A stretch of DNA of 64,000 nucleotides. It comes from Winogradskya consettensis. Its GTDB lineage: Bacteria > Actinomycetota > Actinomycetes > Mycobacteriales > Micromonosporaceae. Positions 53,858 to 63,975 of this stretch are shown here, in pieces; position 1 is the stretch's first letter; every line of letters starts with the position of its first letter. Location: assembly GCF_018332715.1 (NCBI RefSeq), contig NZ_BOQP01000017.1, forward strand, positions 248,001 to 312,000, given 5' to 3'. The notes beneath the pieces were generated by a model, which searched no databases, had not been told where the DNA came from, and was given only the letters and a program-made list of their open reading frames with translations. The position numbers were made by a program, and so were the translations under genes.

Positions 53858-54493
53858 CAACCCGGCGACCGGCGCGTGGCCGGCCGGCGCGTGTGCGGGC
53901 GGGGGCGGGTTGGGCGTTGAGGGGCGGCCGGCGACCAGGTCGGCGATGGTGAGGCCCCAGTGGCCGAAGCGGGCGTCGAGGCCGGCCGCCCTCGCCTTCG
54001 CCCGGGCCTGCCGGTCCGGGTCGTAGCGATGGCGGGCCCACGAGGATCCGGGGCGCGCCAGCCGGACCGCGCCGATCCACGCCACCGGCGGCAGGAAGAC
54101 ACCGAGCACGGCCGTCGAATACTTTCCCTTGCGCACACAGACGAGCAGCACCGCGATGTGGACCAGCGCCGAGGCCGCAACGGCAACATGCCCGGCGCCG
54201 AAGCCATCGTCCGAGGTCAGCGGGTTCAGCCCGAAAAGGACCAGCCCCATACCGCTGAGCGCCAGCGCGACCAGCCGCACGGACAGCTGACCCTCCGGCG
54301 ACCAGTACACGTCCTGCAGGTGCAGGATCAGCGCGAACTCGTCCAGGATCAGCGACGACCCCACCCCGATCAACACCCCGGACACCTCGGCCCACGGCCT
54401 GCGGCCATCTACCGCGACCGACAGGTACGCGCCGACCAGCGTCAGAACGATGCCCGGCACCGCGTGCAGGAACGGCAACTGCCCGGCGGTCAT
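53750..54493 (-). CDS. Integral membrane protein overlapping the convergent gene
   Basis: 247 residues from ATG at 54493 (MTAGQLPFLHAVPGIVLTLV). Four or five membrane helices in the first 150 residues (LILDEFALILHLQDVYW, VALALSGMGLVLFGLNP, VCVRKGKYSTAVLGVFLPPV). RLARPGSSWARHRYDPDRQA and DARFGHWGLTIADLVAGRPS form a conserved cytoplasmic part. The last 36 residues are read from the antisense of the sigma-partner gene and are proline/glycine-rich. The original stop was probably lost and the frame extended. Confidence 0.72.
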   Translation of the reverse strand: MTAGQLPFLHAVPGIVLTLVGAYLSVAVDGRRPWAEVSGVLIGVGSSLILDEFALILHLQDVYWSPEGQLSVRLVALALSGMGLVLFGLNPLTSDDGFGAGHVAVAASALVHIAVLLVCVRKGKYSTAVLGVFLPPVAWIGAVRLARPGSSWARHRYDPDRQARAKARAAGLDARFGHWGLTIADLVAGRPSTPNPPPPAHAPAGHAPVAGLSVPQPVQEGPAVGVGPAQDDQGGAGERHADSDGGQ

Positions 54494-54552
54494 GGCCCCT
54501 CCTCAGGTCCGCGAGGCGGAGATTGATCTTCTTATTGTTATATGGTCCCGGC

Positions 54553-55207
54553 GTGGAGCCGACCCCGTTGGACAGAGCGGTCCCCGACGAGCCAAGAGTC
54601 ATGATCAGCTATGCATCCGAGGACGTGGCCGTCGGCGGGCAAGACCGGGTTCGTGCAGAAAGAGCTCCGGTTGGCGCTGCGGGCCGCGCTGGAACGCCCC
54701 GCCGGGAAGGCGTTCATCATTCCCCTCGGGCTCGACGACACGATCGTTCCCGAGGCGTTGCAACGATGGCACTGGGTGGACCTGCATGCGGCGAACTGGC
54801 TCGGCAAGCTCCGGTTCGCGATCGACACGGGCAAGAAGTCCCATCGCGACCTGACTGCGGGCGCCGAGCCCGGAGACGCCGGCATTCTGGGTCTCGACCT
54901 GGTCCCGGAGGCCGCGGCCGCCGGGGACTCCGTGGTGCTGGACTACGTCGTCCGCAACGACGGTGCTCCTGTTCCGGTCCAGCTCGGGGCGAGCCTGTTC
55001 GGCAGGACCGGGCACGAATACTTCGACCCCAGGAGTGACCGCAAGTTGTGGCTGCGGACCGGGACGACGGCCTATCGGCGATCGCTGAGGTTGCCTTCCG
55101 ACATGCCCGCCGGGCGGTATCGGCTCGTAGTCGCCGTGTGGTGGCTCGGCAACGAGAAGCGGTCCATCGCCTCGGCGGACTGCGGTGAGCGGTTGCGGAT
55201 CACCTGA
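54553..55207 (+). pseudogene. TIR-domain protein with internal deletion and frame change
   Basis: From GTG at 54553 (a TATGGT lies six bases before) the frame reads EPTPLDRAVPDEPRVMISYA then SEDVAV, the first strand of a TIR domain. Sequence then jumps, in a different frame, to AGKTGFVQKELRLALRAALE and KAFIIPLGLDDTIVPEALQR followed by WHWVDL, the end of the TIR fold. About 60-70 residues, including the catalytic glutamate region of NAD-cleaving TIR domains, are missing. A C-terminal beta-sandwich follows (DSVVLDYVVRNDGAPVPVQL). The gene is dead in this strain; intact relatives may be defence or signalling NADases. Confidence 0.7.
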
Positions 55208-56567
55208 TCGTGCTGGGCTCCTCGTCGGGTGCGGGTTCCTCGCGTCGCCACGTGAGGTGGTTGAAGAGGAGGTTGAGCAGGAAGACCACCACGACGGTGG
55301 TGGTGATGGAGCTGCCGAAGATGATCTGGAGTTCGTCGGGGAATTTGCCGTAGAAGGCAGGGGCGACGACCGGGATCATGCCCGCGCCGATGGCCACCGC
55401 GACGATGAGCAGGTTGTGGGTGCCGTCGAAGTCGACGCGGCGGAGACTCTTGATGCCGACGGCGGTGACCGTGGCGAACATGACGAGGGCGGCGCCGCCG
55501 ATGACCGGGCCGGGGACGGCGGCGATGATCTCGCCGAGTTTGGGGATCAGGCCGAGCAGGATCAGGATCACGCCGGCGGCGGTGACGACGAAGCGGCTGC
55601 GGACGCGGGTGATCTGGACCAGGCCGACGTTCTGGGCGAACGCCGTGTCGAGGAACGAGTTGAAGGTGCCGGCGAGCAGGCCGCTGACGCCGTCCGCCGC
55701 GAGACCGCGGGCGATGTCGTTCTCCGTCAGTTGTTTGTCGGTCAGGGCGGCGACGGCGAGCATGTCGGCCGTCGACTCGACGTAGATGACGAGCATGACC
55801 ACGCACATGGAGATGACCGCGGCGACCGGGAACTGCGGGGCGCCGAAGTAGAACGGGCGGGCGAGGCCGAACCAGCCGGCGTCGCCGACCGCGGAGAAGT
55901 CGACCAGGCCCATGAAGGACGCGACGATCACGCCGAAGACGAGGCCGATCAGCACCGCCAGCGACACCAGGAAGCCGCGGGCGAACCGGTTGATCAGCAC
56001 GATCAGTAGGATGATCGCGGCGGCCAGGGCGAGGTGGCTCAGGGTGCCGTACCCGGGATCGGATTCGTCGTTGCCGGCGATCAGGCCGGCGCCCGCGTCG
56101 ATCAGCGACAGCCCGATCACGGTGATCACCGTGCCCGTGACCAGCGGCGGGAACAGGTGGATGATCTTCGAGAACGGCTTCGCGACGATCAGGCCGAACG
56201 CGCCCGCGGCGAGCATCGAGCCGTAGACGGCGGGCATGCCGTACTTGCCGCCGATCAGGATCATCGGGCTCAGCGCGGTGAACGTGGCACCGGCGACGAT
56301 CGGGAGGCGTACGCCGAGAATCTTCCCGACGCCGAGACTCTGCACAACAGTGATCACACCGGCCACGAAGAGGTCGGCGTTGACGAGGATCGCGATGACG
56401 TCGGAGCCGAGGCCGAGGGCCCCGCCGACGATGAGCGGAACGGCGACGCAACCCGCGTACATCACGAGCACGTGCTGCAGTCCGAGAACCGCGAGCCGCC
56501 CGAACGGCAGCATCTGATCTACGGGGTGTTTCCCTTCGGCAACGATCGGTGACGACATGCGAGGCAT
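55200..56567 (-). CDS. Nucleobase:cation symporter-2 (xanthine/urate permease)
   Basis: 455 residues, about 14 helices. NCS2 marks: QHVLVMYAGCVAVPLIVGGA, VAGATFTALSPMILIGGKYG and the motif QNVGLVQITRVRSRFVV. ESTADMLAVA holds the Glu that binds the purine ring. It imports xanthine or urate by cation symport. Start ATG at 56567, or 56558. Its end overlaps the TIR pseudogene by eight bases. Confidence 0.9.
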   Translation of the reverse strand: MPRMSSPIVAEGKHPVDQMLPFGRLAVLGLQHVLVMYAGCVAVPLIVGGALGLGSDVIAILVNADLFVAGVITVVQSLGVGKILGVRLPIVAGATFTALSPMILIGGKYGMPAVYGSMLAAGAFGLIVAKPFSKIIHLFPPLVTGTVITVIGLSLIDAGAGLIAGNDESDPGYGTLSHLALAAAIILLIVLINRFARGFLVSLAVLIGLVFGVIVASFMGLVDFSAVGDAGWFGLARPFYFGAPQFPVAAVISMCVVMLVIYVESTADMLAVAALTDKQLTENDIARGLAADGVSGLLAGTFNSFLDTAFAQNVGLVQITRVRSRFVVTAAGVILILLGLIPKLGEIIAAVPGPVIGGAALVMFATVTAVGIKSLRRVDFDGTHNLLIVAVAIGAGMIPVVAPAFYGKFPDELQIIFGSSITTTVVVVFLLNLLFNHLTWRREEPAPDEEPSTIR

Positions 56568-56610
56568 TGTTCGCCGTGATTGTTATCGCCGGGTTACCAC
56601 CCCGGGGACT

Positions 56611-56880
56611 TCAGCAGCCGGGCCCGGCGGCCACTCCGTTCACGATCCGGTACGCCGAGATGTCGCCCTTCACGTACGCCCGCAGCTGCGACAGCCGGGT
56701 CGGGGTGCGGTCGTTCTGCGCCACGTACGCGACGATCGCCTCATCGACGGTCCGGCAGCTGACGGCGTTCGCCACCTGCTGCGTACGGGCGGTCAGCGCA
56801 TCACTGTTCAACACAGCGTAAGAAACGCCGCCAATACTCAAGGTGACTGCTGCGGCCATCGCAGCTTCTGTCAAATTCAC
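56611..56880 (-). CDS. Small pilin-like secreted protein
   Basis: 89 residues from ATG at 56880. Hydrophobic N-terminal helix (AMAAAVTLSIGGVSYAVLNS), then ANAVSCRTVDEAIVAYVAQN and LSQLRAYVKGDISAYRIVNG, ending in PGC. Two cysteines (about residues 42 and 89) could form a loop as in type IV pilins. No classical prepilin peptidase site (G-F[ST]LIE) is seen, so the assignment is by general likeness only. Confidence 0.6.
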   Translation of the reverse strand: MNLTEAAMAAAVTLSIGGVSYAVLNSDALTARTQQVANAVSCRTVDEAIVAYVAQNDRTPTRLSQLRAYVKGDISAYRIVNGVAAGPGC

Positions 56881-57059
56881 GGAGAACTCCAGCCCGGATC
56901 ATTCATAACGCGCCAACCCGGCCACCCTACGCGACATCACTTTGAGTAGCCATAACTCGATGCAGCCAAGGAGAATAACCAGGAGTAGTTTTTCTCACCT
57001 TGGGCAGGCCACACCTCTGGTCCGTCGGTGCGGCCCGTAACCGCCTAGCGTCAAGATCC

Positions 57060-58247
57060 ATGAGCGTCCTGCCCCTGCGCGCGGCCGCGAAACGATGGCT
57101 GCCGATCTCCCTGGTCTTCCTGGCGGTCGGGCTCTCGACCGCGATGGCCTCGCCGTTCCTCGCGCTCTTCCTCACCGACGAGATCCACGCCGACCCCCTC
57201 CACGTGGCGCTCTTCCTCACCGTCGCCCCCGTCTCGGCCGTGATCGTGTCGACGCTGATCGGCAAGCTCTCCGACCGCGTCCCGTCCCGGCGTGTCGTGC
57301 TGCTCGGGACGGCGCTGGCCGGATGCGCGGGGACGCTGGTCACCGCTTTCGTGCGGGATTACTGGGCACTGCTGCTGGTCACCGTGCCGTTGACCGCTCT
57401 CGCGGCGGCGATGATGCCGCAGGCTTTCGCGTACGCCCGGGAGGCCCTCGAAGGCTCCGGCCGCGTCGCGATGACGATGAGCGCGCTGCGGACCCTGTTC
57501 TCGATCGCATGGGTCGCCGGGCCCCCACTCGCCGCGGCGCTGCTGCAGGCCGGCGGTTTCGTACTCGTCTACGGCTTCGCCTCGCTCATGTACGCGGTCG
57601 CGGCGGTCGTCGCCCTCGTCGCCCTGGGATCGGAACACCCCGTCCCGGCCGGCCCGCAGACGCGCAAGCCGGCCGGCGTCGACGCGCCCCGCGCACTGAT
57701 CTGGCTGACGATCACGGTCTTCGTGCTCACCCGCTGCGCCGGGGCGATGTCGGTGCAGGCGCTCCCGCTGCTGATCACCCGGGATCTCGGCGGCGACGTC
57801 GGCCTCGCCGGGCTGCTGCTGGGACTCTGCGCGGGGCTGGAGATCCCGTTGATGCTGGGCTTCGGGCTGCTGTCCGCGCGGGTGCCCGTACGGCGGCTGC
57901 TGATCGCGGGGGCGGCGTGCGGGCTCGCGTACATGCTGATCGTGGCCGTCGCCACCAGCACCTGGCAGCTGATCGCGGGTTCGGTTTTCAACGCCGCCTC
58001 GATCGCCGCGCTGACCGGGCTCGGCGTCACCTATGTGCAGGACATGCTGCCGGGGCATCCCGGTCGGGCGTCGACACTGTTCAGCAACACGTTCCCGGCC
58101 GGCTCGGTGATCGCCGGCCCGATCGTCGGCGCGGCCACGGCGGTCGGCTACCGCATGCCGTACGCCGCCGGTGCCGTCATGTTCGCCGCGGCCCTGGCCC
58201 TCCTCGCGGCCGGAACCCGCCTCACCACCGGGGGGAATGTTCGGTAA
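57060..58247 (+). CDS. MFS transporter (sugar-efflux SetB-like)
   Basis: 395 residues from ATG at 57060; TAGCGT lies eight bases before the start, a leaderless layout. Twelve helices: WLPISLVFLAVGLSTAMASP (TM1), motif A variant GKLSDRVPSRRVVLLG, and a central loop at about residue 200. The opening and the GRVAMTMSALRTLFSIAW stretch are those of the SET family, which exports sugars or sugar analogues. No regulator gene is adjacent. Confidence 0.85.
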   Translation: MSVLPLRAAAKRWLPISLVFLAVGLSTAMASPFLALFLTDEIHADPLHVALFLTVAPVSAVIVSTLIGKLSDRVPSRRVVLLGTALAGCAGTLVTAFVRDYWALLLVTVPLTALAAAMMPQAFAYAREALEGSGRVAMTMSALRTLFSIAWVAGPPLAAALLQAGGFVLVYGFASLMYAVAAVVALVALGSEHPVPAGPQTRKPAGVDAPRALIWLTITVFVLTRCAGAMSVQALPLLITRDLGGDVGLAGLLLGLCAGLEIPLMLGFGLLSARVPVRRLLIAGAACGLAYMLIVAVATSTWQLIAGSVFNAASIAALTGLGVTYVQDMLPGHPGRASTLFSNTFPAGSVIAGPIVGAATAVGYRMPYAAGAVMFAAALALLAAGTRLTTGGNVR

Positions 58248-58287
58248 AGATCCCCGGAAGTCCTGTTCATGCCGGTATGACGTCTTC

Positions 58288-59133
58288 ATGGGTGACTTGA
58301 CCAAACGGGACAAACAGATCATCGGAAGCAGCGTCGCCGTGCTGCTCGTCGCGGGCTCCGGCGCCCTCGCCCTGCGCGAGGAGAAAATCGGCCCGAACCC
58401 GGTGCTGGCACAGCCACCCGCGATCGCCGACGCCGCCGCGAACGTCGGCCTCGGCCCCGCCAACCCGCCGGCCGACGGTCCCCCACCCGCCGGCCAGGAA
58501 CCGCTGCCCGTCACGGTGATCCCGTTCCCGGGCACCCCGCTCGGCACACCCCCACCCACCACCGGATCGGGCGCAACTAAGTTGCCCACAATTAAATTGC
58601 CCACAACTCATCTGCCCGGCATTCAACTGCCCGGCGTTCAACTGCCCGGCACGACAACGCCGGCTCCGCCGCCGCCGACGCCCGCGCCGACCACCCCGGC
58701 CGCCACGCAGCCGCCGACCACGGCACCCCCGGCCACCGCACCACCCGCGACGCCGCCGTTCGTCACCCCGGAACCGGCCAGCACCCCGCCGCCCACCGCA
58801 GAACCGACCGTCACCGCCCCTGAGATCACGGCGTCTCCCACCACAGCAGCGGACATCGAACCGGCGGAAGGCAACCCGCCGCCGCCGAGCCCGGCCCCGC
58901 CCGTCACCCCGCCGGCACCGACCGCCACCCCGCCAAACACGACCGCCACCCCGCCAGACACGACCGCCACCCCGTCGGTCGTGGCCGTCTCCCCGTCAGT
59001 CGCGGCCGACGATGACGGCTTGAAGCCGGACGGCGCCGCGGCGGGAAGCGCCGCGAGCGCACACCCGGAACGCACGCCGACGCCCGGTCCGGTGGCCGCA
59101 GCAGCAGCGCAGCCGGCCGCCCGCGCAGAATGA
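58288..59133 (+). CDS. Membrane-anchored Pro/Thr-rich protein
   Basis: 281 residues from ATG at 58288. Short cytoplasmic lead MGDLTKRDKQ, one membrane helix (IIGSSVAVLLVAGSGALAL) and then a long extracytoplasmic region made of Pro, Thr, Ala: LPTIKLPTTHLPGIQLPGVQ, TPPNTTATPPDTTATP. No globular domain. Likely a cell-wall-spanning stalk. Positions 58574-58650 carry LPG/LPT repeats with codons (TTG, ATT, AAA) unusual for this genome. Confidence 0.75.
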   Translation: MGDLTKRDKQIIGSSVAVLLVAGSGALALREEKIGPNPVLAQPPAIADAAANVGLGPANPPADGPPPAGQEPLPVTVIPFPGTPLGTPPPTTGSGATKLPTIKLPTTHLPGIQLPGVQLPGTTTPAPPPPTPAPTTPAATQPPTTAPPATAPPATPPFVTPEPASTPPPTAEPTVTAPEITASPTTAADIEPAEGNPPPPSPAPPVTPPAPTATPPNTTATPPDTTATPSVVAVSPSVAADDDGLKPDGAAAGSAASAHPERTPTPGPVAAAAAQPAARAE

Positions 59134-59228
59134 GACCGGGCGGGGATGATGGGCCTGGTGAGCTGCGCGGCGGTGCTGACCGGGTGCGCGTGTCGGGGAG
59201 ATCACCGTGGGGTCATACGATCACGTGC

Positions 59229-59270
59229 GTAATGCACCGTATGCACGGAGGATTGTGATGCACGGAGGGA
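59229..59270. repeat. Repeated ATGCAC boxes before htpG
   Basis: ATGCACCG, ATGCACGG and ATGCACGGAGG occur three times in the 40 bp before the htpG start, each followed by purines. The last two give two GGAGG-like ribosome sites. Probably a small local duplication. Confidence 0.55.
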
Positions 59271-59274
59271 AGGC

Positions 59275-61164
59275 ATGAGCACCGAGACGCTGGAGTTCCA
59301 GGCCGAAGCGCGCCAGCTGCTGCAGCTGATGGTCCACTCGATCTACTCCAACAAGGACATCTTCCTGCGGGAGCTGATCTCCAACGCCTCCGACGCCCTG
59401 GACAAGTTGCGTCTTGCGGCCCTGACCGACGACGAGCTCACCGCGGAGGACCTGCACATCGAGGTCGTCGCGGACGCTGAGGCCCGCACCCTGACCGTGC
59501 GGGACAACGGCATCGGCATGGCGCGGGACGAGGTCGTGACGCTGATCGGGACGATCGCGAAGTCGGGCACGGCGGATCTGCTGCGCCGCATGAAGGAGAA
59601 CAAGGACAAGGACTCGGCCGAGCTGATCGGCCAGTTCGGTGTCGGGTTCTACTCCACCTTCATGGTCGCCGACCGGGTCACCCTGGTCACGCGCAAGGCC
59701 GGCGAACAGACGGGTACGCGCTGGGAGTCCGCCGGCGAGGGCACGTACACCATCGAGGAGGCCGCGGACGTCGCGACCGGCACCTCGGTGACCGTGCACC
59801 TGCGGCCGAAGGACGAGGAGGACGCGCTCTACGACTACACCGACGAGTGGAAGATCAAGGAGATCGTCAAGCGGTACTCCGACTTCATCTCGTTCCCGAT
59901 CCTGCTGGTCAAGGCCGCCGCGGAACCGAAGGCCGAGGGGGACGACGAGTCGCCCGCCGCGCCGGAGACCCTGAACTCCATGAAGGCGCTCTGGGCGCGC
60001 CCGCGCTCCGACGTCAAGGACGAGGAGTACGCCGAGTTCTACCGGCACATCAGCCACGACTGGACCGACCCGCTGGAGATCATCCAGATGCGGGCCGAGG
60101 GCACCTTCGAGTACGAGGCGCTGCTGTTCATCCCGTCCCGCGCCCCGCACGACCTGTTCCAGCGCGACGGCGCCCGCGGCATCCAGCTCTACGTCAAGCG
60201 CGTCTTCATCATGGACGACAGCCGTGAGCTGATGCCCGACTACCTGCGCTTCGTCAAGGGTGTCGTGGACGCGGCGGACCTGTCGCTGAACATCTCCCGC
60301 GAGATCCTGCAGCAGGACCGGCACATCCAGATGATCCGGCGCCGGCTCGCCAAGAAGGTCCTCAGCACCATCAAGGACCTCATGACCAAGGACGCGGAGA
60401 AGTACGCCACGTTCTGGCGCGAGTTCGGCCGCGCGGTCAAGGAGGGCCTGCTCAGCGAGCAGGACGACCAGAAGGCGATCCTGGACGTGTCGTCCTTCGC
60501 CTCGACCGCCTCCGCCGACCCCACCACCCTCGCCGACTACGTGAGCCGGATGAAGGACGGTCAGGACGAGATCTATTACATGACCGGCGAGAGCCGCGCC
60601 CAGGTCGAGAATTCCCCGCACATGGAGGCGTTCCAGGCCAAGGGGTACGAGGTTCTGCTGCTCACCGACCCGGTCGACGAGATCTGGGTCGAGGCGGTCC
60701 CCGAGTACGACGGCAAGAAGCTGCAGTCGATCGCCCGCGGCAACGTCGACCTCTCCGCGGACGAGGACAAGCCGTCGCAGGAGAAGACCGGCGAATTCGC
60801 CCCGCTGCTCACCTGGCTCGGCGAGACCCTCGACGAGGTCAAGGAGGTCCGCCTCACCTCCCGGCTGACCACCTCCCCGGCCTGCCTGGTCAGCGACGCG
60901 AACGACATCACGCCCACGCTGGAGAAGATGTACAAGGCGATGGGCCAGGACGTCCCCCCGGTCAAGCGGATCCTCGAACTGAACCCGGACCACCCCCTCG
61001 TCACCGGCCTGCGCGACGCGTACGCCGGCCGCGCCGAGGACCCGGCCCTGCCCGAGACCGCCGAGCTGCTCTACGGCACGGCCCTGCTGGCCGAGGGCGG
61101 CGACCTCGCCGACCCGGCCCGCTTCGCCAAGCTCCTCGCCGACCGCCTCGCCCGCACGGTCTGA
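59275..61164 (+). CDS. htpG: Hsp90-family molecular chaperone
   Basis: 629 residues from ATG at 59275 after GGAGGG. GHKL ATPase motifs: LISNASDALDKLR, VRDNGIGMARDEV and GQFGVGFYSTFMVADRV. Middle domain VVDAADLSLNISREILQQDR with the catalytic Arg and YLRFVKG. C-terminal dimerisation region starts near residue 510. It remodels client proteins in the cytoplasm. Normal family length. No HspR or HrcA site was recognised upstream. Confidence 0.95.
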   Translation: MSTETLEFQAEARQLLQLMVHSIYSNKDIFLRELISNASDALDKLRLAALTDDELTAEDLHIEVVADAEARTLTVRDNGIGMARDEVVTLIGTIAKSGTADLLRRMKENKDKDSAELIGQFGVGFYSTFMVADRVTLVTRKAGEQTGTRWESAGEGTYTIEEAADVATGTSVTVHLRPKDEEDALYDYTDEWKIKEIVKRYSDFISFPILLVKAAAEPKAEGDDESPAAPETLNSMKALWARPRSDVKDEEYAEFYRHISHDWTDPLEIIQMRAEGTFEYEALLFIPSRAPHDLFQRDGARGIQLYVKRVFIMDDSRELMPDYLRFVKGVVDAADLSLNISREILQQDRHIQMIRRRLAKKVLSTIKDLMTKDAEKYATFWREFGRAVKEGLLSEQDDQKAILDVSSFASTASADPTTLADYVSRMKDGQDEIYYMTGESRAQVENSPHMEAFQAKGYEVLLLTDPVDEIWVEAVPEYDGKKLQSIARGNVDLSADEDKPSQEKTGEFAPLLTWLGETLDEVKEVRLTSRLTTSPACLVSDANDITPTLEKMYKAMGQDVPPVKRILELNPDHPLVTGLRDAYAGRAEDPALPETAELLYGTALLAEGGDLADPARFAKLLADRLARTV

Positions 61165-61254
61165 CGTTCACCGGTTGCGGGACGCCATCACCGGCGTCCC
61201 GCAACCGGCAAAACTTCGTTGACCCGCACCGGGCGGGTACACCACGGTGAGTTC

Positions 61255-62376
61255 GTGCCGACCGACAATCTGGTAGAACGGGCGCTGGGCCGTGACCGTG
61301 CCGCCCAGCTGGCCGACGTCACCCGTGACCTTCTCGATCTCGCCGACTCGGCATCCCCGACCACGGAATCCGTCGTGCATCTCCCGGTGCCCCTGAGGTC
61401 ACAATCCCCTGAGGCCGCGGCGATCGAGTTGAGCCGCAGGATCGAAGCCAGGGATCCCGGCAGGCAATGGGCTTTCGCCACGTTCCGCACGTCTGACGGC
61501 CGCAGGATCGGGAAAGCAAGCCCGTTCCTTCCGGCGGCCTTCCCCGGATCGCAGGAATGGTTCATCCGCTTCTCCTTGGCGGACCTGCACACCAGGCTGG
61601 CGGCCTGGTATCTCACGAGCCTGTGGCGGGCGGCTGAACTGGCCGGCTCGGTCCGGGGCGCGCTGGACCGATGGCAGGTGATCACCGCCGCGGCCGCGGC
61701 ACGGTCGCTGCTGGAAGGTGCGGCGGCCTTCACGCAGGAAGCTACGACGACCCTCCAGGAATGGGACACGTTCAAACGGAAGGGTGAGCCACAGCTCGAA
61801 TCCCTCGAGGAGTTCGCGGGGGACTTCAGCCGCCGGGTAGCCGAGCTCCAATTCTCGTCCCGGGTCGGGCAGGGCACCCAGCGGCCACCGACGTTTCTCA
61901 GCCGGAACGTTCTCACCTATATCGGCAAGCTGGCCAAGGCCGAGACCGCTCATGACATCAACGACATCTACCAATGGTTGTGCGACGCGGTGCATCCCAG
62001 CTTCGGGTCGTCGACGACCTACCTGGTCACCCGGGGTAAGCACTCGACCGGCACCCATTTCCGGGAGGTCTATGCGCGCCACCCGCTCGGGATGCTCGCC
62101 GCCACGGGCTTCGAGCTCACTCCGACGGTTGCGCACGCGGCGGCCGACGCGGTCATCGCGGGTGGCCGGGTGCTGATGAGGGATCTCCGGCGGGTGCGAT
62201 GGCTGGTCTACGACCTGGCCATGACGAGCGAGACGGCGTTCGCTTTGAAAGTTGCCTCCTTCGGCACCTTTGCCCGCCCTGAGCGTAACGACCGGTGCCC
62301 GTGTGGGTCTGGCAGGAAGTTCAAGTCCTGCCAGCACAGATGGGGGTCGTCCGGGCTACCTCCGGAGACGATCTAG
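61255..62376 (+). CDS. SEC-C motif protein
   Basis: 373 residues from GTG at 61255; a TTG at 61219 would add 12. Mostly helical body (AAARSLLEGAAAFTQEATTT, DFSRRVAELQFSSRVGQGTQ) and the zinc-binding SEC-C motif RNDRCPCGSGRKFKSCQHRW at the very C terminus, as in SecA. The middle (LCDAVHPSFGSSTTYLVTRG) recalls HEPN-like or DUF5677-type helical proteins, but not firmly. Stop TAG shares the palindrome CTAG with the stop of the next gene on the other strand. Confidence 0.72.
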   Translation: MPTDNLVERALGRDRAAQLADVTRDLLDLADSASPTTESVVHLPVPLRSQSPEAAAIELSRRIEARDPGRQWAFATFRTSDGRRIGKASPFLPAAFPGSQEWFIRFSLADLHTRLAAWYLTSLWRAAELAGSVRGALDRWQVITAAAAARSLLEGAAAFTQEATTTLQEWDTFKRKGEPQLESLEEFAGDFSRRVAELQFSSRVGQGTQRPPTFLSRNVLTYIGKLAKAETAHDINDIYQWLCDAVHPSFGSSTTYLVTRGKHSTGTHFREVYARHPLGMLAATGFELTPTVAHAAADAVIAGGRVLMRDLRRVRWLVYDLAMTSETAFALKVASFGTFARPERNDRCPCGSGRKFKSCQHRWGSSGLPPETI

Positions 62377-62900
62377 GAACGGGTGATCGCGCTGCGGAAG
62401 GCTTCGCGGACGGCGGTTGCTCCTGCTGCGACCACGGCGGCGGCGCCGCGGACGGTGGCGGCGACCGGGCCGTGGGGTGGGATGTGTTCCTCGATGGCTT
62501 CCCATTCGAGGGGCTTGACCGGGAAGGGGTTGCCGCCGCCGGACATGCGCATGATGAGGCTCGTGGCGAAGCGGGGGTCGGCGGCGAGCGTTGCGCGCGC
62601 TATGGGCGTACCCACGAAGATCTGATCGAAGCGCACCGGAAGCAGCCAGCCGTCCTTGTCCGGGGGTTTCGGGCTCCAGTATTGCGGGTCCGGGACCCGG
62701 CCCTGGACCGGCTCGGCCGTGATGATGCCCAGCGCGGCGACGCCGCCGTCCTTGCCGGAGAGCCAGAGTGCGACCTGGTCCCCCTCGGTGACGGCGGTGC
62801 GGTGCCGGCGGATCGGCCAGGCCGTCTCGTGGTGACCGTCGGCGAAGAAGTCCTCGATCCGCCAGCGGGTCCGGTTAGCCTGCAGCAGCCAGTGCGCCAT
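62373..62900 (-). CDS. EVE-domain (PUA-like) protein
   Basis: 175 residues from ATG at 62900 (ATG at 62906 also possible). MAHWLLQANRTRWRIEDFFA, VTEGDQVALWLSGKDGGVAA and GIITAEPVQGRVPDPQYWSP follow the EVE pattern: WL, ..GD.v..W, G...aigeV. EVE domains bind modified bases in DNA or RNA and occur with restriction or defence genes. The C-terminal 45 residues (VAATVRGAAAVVAAGATAVR) are Ala-rich. Convergent with the SEC-C gene. Confidence 0.75.
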   Translation of the reverse strand: MAHWLLQANRTRWRIEDFFADGHHETAWPIRRHRTAVTEGDQVALWLSGKDGGVAALGIITAEPVQGRVPDPQYWSPKPPDKDGWLLPVRFDQIFVGTPIARATLAADPRFATSLIMRMSGGGNPFPVKPLEWEAIEEHIPPHGPVAATVRGAAAVVAAGATAVREAFRSAITRS

Positions 62901-62957
62901 GACCATGATTGTTCTCGACTGCCCGGGTGCGCGGGTGAGGTTCGCGGAACGCCCTCC

Positions 62958-62970
62958 TAGGGTGGGGGTC

Positions 62971-62973
<3 letters not shown>
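62958..62973 (+). promoter_or_regulatory. Leaderless-type -10 element
   Basis: TAGGGT at 62958-62963, seven bases, ATG at 62971. Confidence 0.5.

Positions 62974-63975
<1,002 letters not shown>

Noticed and set aside
59134..59274. A 28-residue lipoprotein-like frame (MMGLVSCAAVLTGC) before htpG
   Set aside because: No ribosome site and no conserved continuation. It is more likely chance in the leader region.
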